64,000 nt of DNA from Betaproteobacteria bacterium Ga0077540 (GTDB lineage Bacteria > Pseudomonadota > Gammaproteobacteria > Burkholderiales > Methylophilaceae), in NCBI GenBank assembly GCA_001464125.1, contig LNEP01000012.1, positions 124,001 through 188,000 of the forward strand. Direction: 5' to 3'. A program made the translations under genes and the position numbers. This document shows positions 56,295-64,000 of this stretch, in pieces (position 1 is the stretch's first letter; every line of letters starts with the position of its first letter). Under the pieces are notes generated by a model. It saw only the letters and a list, made by a program, of their open reading frames with translations, was not told the origin of the DNA and did no database searches.

Positions 56295-57728
56295 TTAGTT
56301 TGTTTGCCCCTGCGCAATTTGAATCACCTTAAGCGAATTGGTGCCGCCTAACGTACCAAACGGTTCGCCATAGGTCACCAACACCTCATCGCCCACTTGC
56401 ACCAGTTTCGCATTGGTGAGCACCGATTCAATATCCGAAAATATCTCATCTCGGCTTCGGTCTTGCTGGCAAATAGCAAACGGAAACACATTGCGGTGCA
56501 AAGTCAGTTTGCGGCGTGCTTGTAAATCCGGTGACATGGCATAAATCGGAACAGCGCAATCCGCACGCGACAACCATTGGGCAGAGTTACCCGATACCGT
56601 CAGCGCAACAATGGCTTTGACGCTATAGTTACGTGCAGTAAATACCGCCGCTGCCGCAATAGCTTCATCTACACGATGGTGCTGATGCGCCCTGCGCTCA
56701 ATATGATGCATGCTTTCGTATTCTTTTTCTGCCTCTAGGCACACACGGTCCATGGCTTCGACAGTTTCTACTGGGTAATTGCCACTTGCGGTTTCCGCAG
56801 ACAACATCACTGCATCGGTGCCATCCAGTACAGCATTGGCCACATCGGATACTTCTGCGCGAGTAGGAATTGGGCTTTGTATCATCGATTCCATCATTTG
56901 CGTGGCCGTGATTACCAATTTGTTGTGCGCTCGCGCCAGACGGATAATACGTTTTTGCAAACCGGGAATTGCAGCATCGCCCATTTCCACACCCAAGTCG
57001 CCTCTGGCTACCATCACCGCTTCCGAGGCATCAATAATCTCTTCCAAATGCTCAATTGCTTCTGCACGTTCAATCTTGGCCACCAAACTGGCATGACCAC
57101 CCGCTTTTTGCACCAAAGTACGCGCTCGCGCCATATCTGCGGCGCTTTTGGGGAAAGATATGGCAATATAATCTGCTTCTAACGCAACGGCCGTTTCAAT
57201 ATCAGCAATATCCTTAGCAGTCAGTGCGTCTGCAGCTAAACCACCGCCTTGCAAATTAATACCTTTGTTGTTAGAAAGCGTTCCTCCGGTCATCACCACG
57301 CAGTAAATCTGATTGCCGCGTACACGATTGACTTCTAAGGTAATGCGGCCATCATCCAACAACAATACCGTACCCTCTTTGACTTCACGCGGCAGATTTT
57401 GATAATCCAAACCCACGCGGCTCTGATCACCCAAAGCACAATCCGCGTCCAGCACAAACAAATCACCGTTTTTAAGTTGGATATTCTGGTTCTCAAACTT
57501 ACCAATGCGCACTTTGGGACCTTGTAGATCGCACAAAATCCCTACATGTAATTGCATTTTATCGGCAATGGCGCGCACCAGATTAGCCCGCTCAATATGC
57601 GAATCTGACGTGCCATGCGAAAAGTTGAGGCGCACCACATTGACACCAGCACGTAATAAGCGGGCGATTTTTTCCTCAGAAGCGCTTGCCGGCCCTAAGG
57701 TTGCCACGATTTTTGTTTTGCGTTGCAT
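56295..57728 (-). CDS. pyk: Pyruvate kinase
   Basis: 477 aa, glycolytic phosphoenolpyruvate to pyruvate step. N-terminal MQRKTKIVATLGPAS, active-site VAKIERAEAIEHLEEI (Lys, Glu), MVARGDLGVEMGDAAIPGLQ, and a C-terminal domain with VTYGEPFGTLGGTNSLKVI. The ATG with AAAGGT upstream gives the standard N-terminus; five earlier residues are unlikely. In these methylotrophs it delivers carbon to pyruvate. Confidence 0.96.
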   Translation of the reverse strand: MQRKTKIVATLGPASASEEKIARLLRAGVNVVRLNFSHGTSDSHIERANLVRAIADKMQLHVGILCDLQGPKVRIGKFENQNIQLKNGDLFVLDADCALGDQSRVGLDYQNLPREVKEGTVLLLDDGRITLEVNRVRGNQIYCVVMTGGTLSNNKGINLQGGGLAADALTAKDIADIETAVALEADYIAISFPKSAADMARARTLVQKAGGHASLVAKIERAEAIEHLEEIIDASEAVMVARGDLGVEMGDAAIPGLQKRIIRLARAHNKLVITATQMMESMIQSPIPTRAEVSDVANAVLDGTDAVMLSAETASGNYPVETVEAMDRVCLEAEKEYESMHHIERRAHQHHRVDEAIAAAAVFTARNYSVKAIVALTVSGNSAQWLSRADCAVPIYAMSPDLQARRKLTLHRNVFPFAICQQDRSRDEIFSDIESVLTNAKLVQVGDEVLVTYGEPFGTLGGTNSLKVIQIAQGQTN

Positions 57729-57823
57729 ACCTTTATCTCTCACCAGTCCAAGAGAAATCTATCAATACCACTGTTTGACTGGCAGTGATGGATTAGATTC
57801 GTTGCATCATGCAATCAGATACA

Positions 57824-58888
57824 TTAAACCGATTCTGCAAAATCCAAGTCTTCCATTTTAATCATTTTAACTGGCGCTCTGAACGTTGAAATATGTTGCA
57901 CCAAGCGAATTAAATTGGATGTATAGCCATACTCATTATCGTACCAACTCACAATTTTCACAAACGTTGGGTCTAGCATAATGCCTGCATCGGCATCAAA
58001 GATGCTGGCTGCCGGTGCACCGCGAAAATCTGTCGACACCACTTTTTCATTGGTGTACGCCAACACACCATTGAGCGCGCCATCTGCTGCTGTTTGCATA
58101 GCCGCGCAAATCGCTTCATACGTCGTCGGCTGTTCCAACTCGATGGTTAAGTCCACTACCGATACATCGGCTGTTGGTACACGCATGGCCATACCGGTGA
58201 GCTTTTTGTTGAGTGCAGGAATCACTTTACCCACCGCCTTAGCTGCACCAGTGCTGGATGGAATAATATTTTCAAACACGCCACGGCCGCCTCGCCAATC
58301 TTTGTTGGAGGTACCATCCACGGTTTTTTGTGAGGCAGTGGCTGCATGTATCGTTGTCATCAGTCCACGTTTAATACCAAACGCATCGTGCAATACTTTG
58401 GCAATTGGCGCCAGTGCATTGGTAGTGCAAGACGCTGCGGAAATAATGGCTTCGCCTTGATAATCTGAATGATTGACGCCATAGACATACATCGGCGTAT
58501 CATCTTTGCCAGGCGCTGACTGCACTACTTTTTTAGCGCCCTGATTGATGTGCGCTTGGCAAGTGGCTTGTGTTAGAAACACACCGGTGCACTCCACCAC
58601 AACATCCACTCCTGCTTCTGCCCATGGAATATTGGCAGGGTCACTTTCGGAGGAAAGCCGAATTTTCTTACCGTCTACCACTAAAAATTCGCCTTCAAAG
58701 TGCGCATCGTACTGGAAACGGCCATGTACTGAGTCGAACTTGAGCATATAGAGCATGTATTCAGGCGCTTCTATGCCGTTAATCGCGACAATATCAATAT
58801 CGCTGAACGCTTCTTCGTTCATCACAGCACGTAAAAACATACGCCCGATACGACCAAATCCATTAATTCCTACACGTATAGCAGCCAT
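57824..58888 (-). CDS. gap: Glyceraldehyde-3-phosphate dehydrogenase (paralogue 1)
   Basis: 354-aa GAPDH. The Rossmann start [12 protein letters not shown], catalytic Cys154 in [11 protein letters not shown], His in [10 protein letters not shown], and [10 protein letters not shown] are intact. The position that selects NAD (Asp after the second strand's Asn) is Gly38, VAINGIEAP. The site usually GPS in E. coli GapA is GTS here. Both changes point to NADP or dual use, which is inference. It carries an extra C-terminal ~18 residues ([18 protein letters not shown]) not present in the second copy. Lies between pgk and pyk. Confidence 0.93.
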   Translation of the reverse strand: MAAIRVGINGFGRIGRMFLRAVMNEEAFSDIDIVAINGIEAPEYMLYMLKFDSVHGRFQYDAHFEGEFLVVDGKKIRLSSESDPANIPWAEAGVDVVVECTGVFLTQATCQAHINQGAKKVVQSAPGKDDTPMYVYGVNHSDYQGEAIISAASCTTNALAPIAKVLHDAFGIKRGLMTTIHAATASQKTVDGTSNKDWRGGRGVFENIIPSSTGAAKAVGKVIPALNKKLTGMAMRVPTADVSVVDLTIELEQPTTYEAICAAMQTAADGALNGVLAYTNEKVVSTDFRGAPAASIFDADAGIMLDPTFVKIVSWYDNEYGYTSNLIRLVQHISTFRAPVKMIKMEDLDFAESV

Positions 58889-58952
58889 TTACCATCTCCA
58901 AAACGATAACTGTGATGTATGCTTAAGCAACTTTGATGCTAGCTTGGCAAAA

Positions 58953-58976
58953 AAATAGCCTCAATCGAGGCTATTT
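58953..58976 (-). terminator. Intrinsic terminator between pgk and gap paralogue 1
   Basis: A 10-bp perfect stem AAATAGCCTC/GAGGCTATTT with loop aatc, followed on the minus strand by a T7 tract. It lies 82 bases beyond the pgk stop, before the downstream gap. It would reduce or end pgk transcripts and lets gap paralogue 1 be expressed separately. Confidence 0.75.
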
Positions 58977-59058
58977 GCATATTTAAGATAGTAAATTGCT
59001 TACATGACACTCTAATGAATGAGTGCAAAAATCGAACTAAGTTCGCGTTAGTCGCATT

Positions 59059-60255
59059 TTAGGATTGGCTGCGCTGCTCTAAAATCTCCACTGCAGGTAG
59101 TTTTTTACCCTCTAAAAACTCTAAAAATGCACCCCCTGCAGTCGAAATATAGCTCACTTTATCATACATATCATACTTCTGAATCGCGGCTATCGTATCG
59201 CCACCACCCGCAAGGGTAAAGGCTTTGGTGTTTGCAATGGCATTGGCAATGGTCTTGGTGCCCTCGCCAAATTGATCAAATTCAAACACGCCCACCGGGC
59301 CATTCCAAACTACAGTGCCAGCTTTCATAATAATGTCAGCCAATGCTTGTGCAGATTTTGGTCCAATGTCAAAAATCATGTCATCTTCTGCGACGTCTGC
59401 TGCATTTTTTAATGTGGCAGGTTCGTTAGCATCAAACTTTTTGCCGCATACCACATCCTCGGCAATCGGAATTGTTGCACCACGATTGGACATTTTTTCC
59501 ATTAATGCCTTAGCAATGGGCACCAACTCATCTTCATTCAGAGATTTTCCGATTTGTTTTCCAGAAGCTTTTAAGAAGGTATTGGCAATACCCCCTCCCA
59601 CTACCAGTTGATCAACTTTTTCCGATAAGCTTTCTAATACTGTGAGCTTGGTAGACACTTTACTGCCCCCCACAATCGCCACCATTGGACGTGCTGGACT
59701 CAATAACGCTTTGGTCAGTGCCTCTAACTCCTCTGTCAGCAGAATGCCGGCACAAGCAACTGGCGCAAATTTGGCAATACCGTGAGTCGAAGCCTCAGCA
59801 CGATGTGCCGTGCCAAACGCGTCCATCACAAATACATCACACAAAGCTGCATATTTTTTGGCGAGTTCATCGTTATTTTTCTTTTCACCTACATTAAAAC
59901 GGCAGTTCTCAAGCAGAATGAGTTGTCCATTTTCAACCGTCAAGCTATCTTCAGGGGCATTGGGCGCAAGCCAATTTTTAACCAAACGTACTGGTTTCCC
60001 AAGCTTTGCGGCCATCACATCCGCCACTGGTTGCAAAGAGTTTTCTGCAGAATATACACCCTCTTCCGGGCGGCCCAAATGCGAAGTCACCATGACTTTT
60101 GCTCCCGCTTTCAAGGCAAATTCAATCGTCGGCATCGATGCGGTAATACGCGCATCTGAAGTTACTTTGCCATCTGCCACAGGCACATTTAAATCTGCAC
60201 GAATAAAGACGCGCTTACCTTTTAAGTCTAAATCCGTCATTTTGATAAACTGCAT
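59059..60255 (-). CDS. pgk: Phosphoglycerate kinase
   Basis: 398 aa. N-terminal [20 protein letters not shown] (Asp-Asn substrate site), [34 protein letters not shown], and the C-terminal ATP site [18 protein letters not shown] with [16 protein letters not shown]. Full length. The ribosome site AGGAG precedes the ATG. It lies between the two gap genes. Confidence 0.97.
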   Translation of the reverse strand: MQFIKMTDLDLKGKRVFIRADLNVPVADGKVTSDARITASMPTIEFALKAGAKVMVTSHLGRPEEGVYSAENSLQPVADVMAAKLGKPVRLVKNWLAPNAPEDSLTVENGQLILLENCRFNVGEKKNNDELAKKYAALCDVFVMDAFGTAHRAEASTHGIAKFAPVACAGILLTEELEALTKALLSPARPMVAIVGGSKVSTKLTVLESLSEKVDQLVVGGGIANTFLKASGKQIGKSLNEDELVPIAKALMEKMSNRGATIPIAEDVVCGKKFDANEPATLKNAADVAEDDMIFDIGPKSAQALADIIMKAGTVVWNGPVGVFEFDQFGEGTKTIANAIANTKAFTLAGGGDTIAAIQKYDMYDKVSYISTAGGAFLEFLEGKKLPAVEILEQRSQS

Positions 60256-60352
60256 GATGCACTCCTAACATGTGAAGCAACGCATTAACCGCTGCGAGAT
60301 AATCGATGAAGCAAAAATGATGCGAGATGCCGGATGACATCTCGCTGAATTA

Positions 60353-61378
<1,026 letters not shown>

Positions 61379-61421
61379 TTATTTTATTGAACCACATTAC
61401 CTCTGCTCAGTTTACCAAATA

Positions 61422-61448
61422 AAAAGGGCCTCATATAGAGGCCCTTTT
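61422..61448 (-). terminator. Intrinsic terminator downstream of tkt
   Basis: An 11-bp perfect stem AAAAGGGCCTC/GAGGCCCTTTT with loop atata. On the minus strand it is followed by TTTTTATTT. It lies between tkt and gap paralogue 2 and should separate or attenuate their transcripts. Confidence 0.8.
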
Positions 61449-61484
61449 GGGTATTACCAAGCTAAATCAAAGACCTATTAATGC

Positions 61485-63470
61485 TTAGAGCACTGTTTTA
61501 GCAACAGCCACTACGTTCTCAACTGTGAAACCGAAGTGTTTGAACAATGCGCCACCCGGTGCTGATTCACCGAATGTATCGATACCCACTACAGCACCTT
61601 CTAGACCTACATATTTACGCCAGAAGTCTGGATGCGCAGCTTCAATAGCCACACGCTTCACGCCTGGGGTCAATACACTGTCTTTGTATGCTTGATCTTG
61701 ACGATCAAACACGTTAGTTGAAGGCATAGAAACCACACGCACTTTCTTGCCAGCAGCTGTCAATTCAGCAGCAGCTTGAATGGCCAAATCTAACTCGGAA
61801 CCGTTAGCAATGAAAATCAAATCAGCTTTACCTGCTGCATCTGAGAATACATAGCCACCCTTGCGGATCAATTCAAAATCTTTAGCATCGTGTTTGATGC
61901 CTGGCACTGCTTGACGGCTTAACACCAAGCTAGTTGGGCCTTCTGAACGTTCTACTGCCGCCACCCATGCAACGGTGGTTTCTGTAGAGTCAGCTGGACG
62001 CCATACATCCATGCGAGGAATCATACGCAGACCAGAAGTGTTTTCTACTGGTTGGTGTGTAGGACCGTCTTCACCTTGACCGATAGAGTCATGGGTCAAT
62101 ACGTACACTACACGTTGATGCATCAACGCAGACATACGCATGCCGTTTTTCATGTAATCAGAGAACATGTGGAAGGTACCGCCGTATGGTAACAAACCAC
62201 CGTGCAATGCCATGCCGTTCATGATCGCAGCCATACCGAACTCACGTACACCGTAAGAGATGTAGTTGCCTGGCTCTTTACCGCTCACGTGTTTGAACTC
62301 TTTAGCTGCTGTCAGGTTAGAACCTGTTAAGTCAGCTGAACCACCTAGGAATTCTGGAAGAATTGGTGCCAAAGCAGTAATTGCTTTTTGTGAAGCTTGA
62401 CGTGTTGCCAATTTCTCAGCTTTTTCGTTAGTTTCGGCAATGATTGCGTCTGTTAATGCTTTCCAGTTAGCTGGCAATTCACCGGCCATACGGCGTTTGA
62501 ATTCTGCAGCTTCCGCTGGGTAAGCTTTCGCGTAAGCGTCAAATTTAGCATTCCAATCAGACTCACGTTTTGCGCCTTTGTCTTTTTGATTCCAGCCGTC
62601 ATACACGTCTTGTGGAATCACAAATGGCTCATGTGGCCAGCCGATTTCAGCACGTGTTGCCGCTACTTCAGCTTCGCCTAATGCAGAACCGTGGCAATCA
62701 TGTGAACCAGATTTGTTTGGTGAACCTTTACCAATAATCGTTTTACAGCAAATCAGTGATGGTTTGTCCGTTACTTTCTTCGCTTCATCAATTGCTTTTT
62801 GGATTGCAGCTGCGTCGTGTCCATCTACAGATTGTACGTGCCAGCCGTATGCTTTAAAGCGGCCTGCTGTATCGTCTGTATACCAACCTTCGATATGGCC
62901 GTCGATAGAGATGCCGTTGTCATCCCAGAATGCCACCAATTTGCCTAAGCCCCATGTACCCGCCAATGCGCAAGCTTCATGAGAAACGCCTTCCATCATA
63001 CAACCGTCGCCCAAGAACACATAGGTGTAGTGGTCAACAATGTCGTGGCCTGGTTTGTTGAATTGGCTAGCCAATAATTTTTCAGCCATTGCAAAACCAA
63101 CACCGTTGGCAATCCCTTGACCTAAAGGACCTGTGGTTGTTTCAATGCCTTCTGCGTAGCCGTATTCTGGGTGACCAGCACATTGTGAGTGCAATTGACG
63201 GAATGTTTTGATTTGGTCCATTGGCAGGTTGTAGCCTGTCAAATGCAACAATGAGTAAATCAACATAGAGCCGTGGCCGTTAGACAATACAAAGCGGTCG
63301 CGGTTAGCCCATTTTGGGTTGTTTGGGTTGTGGCTTAAATTGTGGTTCCACAACACTTCTGCAATCTCTGCCATGCCCATAGGTGCGCCTGGGTGGCCGG
63401 AATTTGCTTTTTGTACTGCATCCATTGATAACGCACGGATGGCGTTGGCTAGATCGTTACGCGTTGCCAT
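61485..63470 (-). CDS. tkt: Transketolase
   Basis: 661-aa TPP enzyme. N-terminal [22 protein letters not shown] site [20 protein letters not shown] with [12 protein letters not shown], and pyrimidine-domain motifs [19 protein letters not shown] are present. Regenerates C5 acceptors in the pentose phosphate or ribulose monophosphate cycle. First gene of the leftward tkt-gap-pgk-gap-pyk region. Codon use looks biased to abundant codons (many GGT, GCT, CGT), suggesting high expression. Confidence 0.97.
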   Translation of the reverse strand: MATRNDLANAIRALSMDAVQKANSGHPGAPMGMAEIAEVLWNHNLSHNPNNPKWANRDRFVLSNGHGSMLIYSLLHLTGYNLPMDQIKTFRQLHSQCAGHPEYGYAEGIETTTGPLGQGIANGVGFAMAEKLLASQFNKPGHDIVDHYTYVFLGDGCMMEGVSHEACALAGTWGLGKLVAFWDDNGISIDGHIEGWYTDDTAGRFKAYGWHVQSVDGHDAAAIQKAIDEAKKVTDKPSLICCKTIIGKGSPNKSGSHDCHGSALGEAEVAATRAEIGWPHEPFVIPQDVYDGWNQKDKGAKRESDWNAKFDAYAKAYPAEAAEFKRRMAGELPANWKALTDAIIAETNEKAEKLATRQASQKAITALAPILPEFLGGSADLTGSNLTAAKEFKHVSGKEPGNYISYGVREFGMAAIMNGMALHGGLLPYGGTFHMFSDYMKNGMRMSALMHQRVVYVLTHDSIGQGEDGPTHQPVENTSGLRMIPRMDVWRPADSTETTVAWVAAVERSEGPTSLVLSRQAVPGIKHDAKDFELIRKGGYVFSDAAGKADLIFIANGSELDLAIQAAAELTAAGKKVRVVSMPSTNVFDRQDQAYKDSVLTPGVKRVAIEAAHPDFWRKYVGLEGAVVGIDTFGESAPGGALFKHFGFTVENVVAVAKTVL

Positions 63471-63745
63471 TGTAGTCTCCCGAAAAATTAGTAACTTGAG
63501 GTCTTATAGAACTTGCAATAAAACCTTGCTTGAATTCTTAAAAAAGCTGGCTGTGAATAACCACTTTTTTGCAAAGGCTAAATTATTGCTTAGATACCAG
63601 TTTTGGGCAAGTGTTACCCTACAAAGTTAACGTTTATATCACATCTTTATTTGTTGCCACTTCCAGTCCATTTGCTCACAATCATGGGTTGGTAAATAGC
63701 GGGTATTGGCTTATCATTTTTTAAAACTTAATGAGAGAGTAGACG

Positions 63746-64000
63746 ATGAGCGAAAAAATAATTATGCGTGTAGGTGAGGCATTAGTTGCTGGCGGCCCTG
63801 TAGGCACAGCGGCTGAACCCGAAGTAGCGATTGGGGAGATGGATGGCCCAATGGGGGTTGCGTTTGCAAACCTGTTAGGTGACCAAGTAAAAGGCCATAC
63901 TCGCGTGCTAGCGATTATGAATACCGATATTATGGTGCGCCCTGCCACCATCATGGTCAGCAAGGTCACGGTAAAAGACACCCGCTACACCAATATCTTA
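63746..64000 (+). CDS. Formaldehyde-activating-enzyme (Fae)-like protein, 5' part
   Basis: The first 85 codons; continues past the window. It matches the Fae fold: IIMRVGEALVAGG, a central VAFANLLGDQVKGHTRVLAI and RPATIMVSKVTVKD. In authentic Fae the block reads AHIDLIIG with a catalytic His; here it is AEPEVAIG, with Glu24 in that place. It is therefore probably a Fae paralogue (Fae2/Fae3-like) rather than the formaldehyde-tetrahydromethanopterin condensing enzyme. Divergent from tkt across a 275-base gap in which I see no gene. Confidence 0.82.
   Translation, partial: MSEKIIMRVGEALVAGGPVGTAAEPEVAIGEMDGPMGVAFANLLGDQVKGHTRVLAIMNTDIMVRPATIMVSKVTVKDTRYTNIL

Noticed and set aside
57801-57813. 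TTGCATCATGCAA near-palindrome between gap paralogue 1 and pyk as a terminator
   Set aside because: The stem is short, weak and AT-rich, with no T tract on either side.

Overview
The window looks like a chromosome segment from a methylotrophic betaproteobacterium, most likely Methylophilaceae (Methylotenera, Methylophilus or relatives). The case rests on moderate GC, the betaproteobacterial orders lnt-glyQ-glyS-gmhB-plsC and miaB-phoH-ybeY-corC, the tkt-gap-pgk-gap-pyk-purC carbon cluster, an rsxABCDGE-nth block, and a formaldehyde-activating-enzyme-like gene (Fae family) at the right edge. The genus is inference. I saw no rRNA, tRNA, IS element, prophage or CRISPR array. The content is mostly housekeeping with a few unusual islands.

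Layout. 0-6.6 kb: leftward lnt, glyQ, glyS, gmhB, plsC and a YgjP-type metallopeptidase. 6.7-13.7 kb: corC, ybeY, phoH and miaB, interrupted by mscL plus a secreted protein and by an fbp/fba pair. 13.8-18.6 kb: cysG, a PleD-like REC-REC-GGDEF gene split by an in-frame TAG, and an envZ/ompR-type two-component pair. 18.9-27.7 kb: EF-hand protein, FemAB-like acetyltransferase, SDR, TIGR03790 protein, phoR without phoB, two lipoproteins (one OmpA-like), an entericidin-like peptide, an exported methyltransferase and a ~490 bp hairpin-bounded intergenic repeat. 27.7-36 kb: stand-alone molybdopterin oxidoreductase, ribosomal oxygenase roxA, secretin-like protein, AAPAE-repeat lipoprotein, metallo-hydrolase, bamC and dapA. 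36.2-42.4 kb: rsxABCDGE and nth. 42.4-46.9 kb: FIST protein, DUF1841, then an ECF sigma factor, a zinc-finger anti-sigma factor, a Cys-repeat precursor peptide, a DUF692/MNIO enzyme and a DUF2063 protein. 46.9-56.2 kb: DUF1289, secA, M23 peptidase, DUF721, hppA, ppa, dedA, ykvA-like gene and purC. 56.3-64 kb: pyk, gap, pgk, gap, tkt and the start of a fae-like gene.

How it fits together. Fbp, Fba, Tkt, two GAPDHs, Pgk and Pyk cover the sugar-phosphate interconversions that regenerate C5 acceptors and drain carbon to pyruvate, as expected around a ribulose-monophosphate pathway. HppA and Ppa both remove pyrophosphate. Rsx couples ferredoxin/NADH redox to the membrane. The most notable system is the sigma/anti-sigma/HvfA-HvfB-HvfC-like cluster, which looks like a regulated MNIO-dependent RiPP pathway making a periplasmic, probably copper-binding, cysteine-modified peptide. 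Other items worth a second look are the split PleD-like regulator, the hairpin-bounded repeat, the Fae homologue lacking the catalytic histidine, and two GAPDHs that both lack the usual NAD-selecting aspartate.
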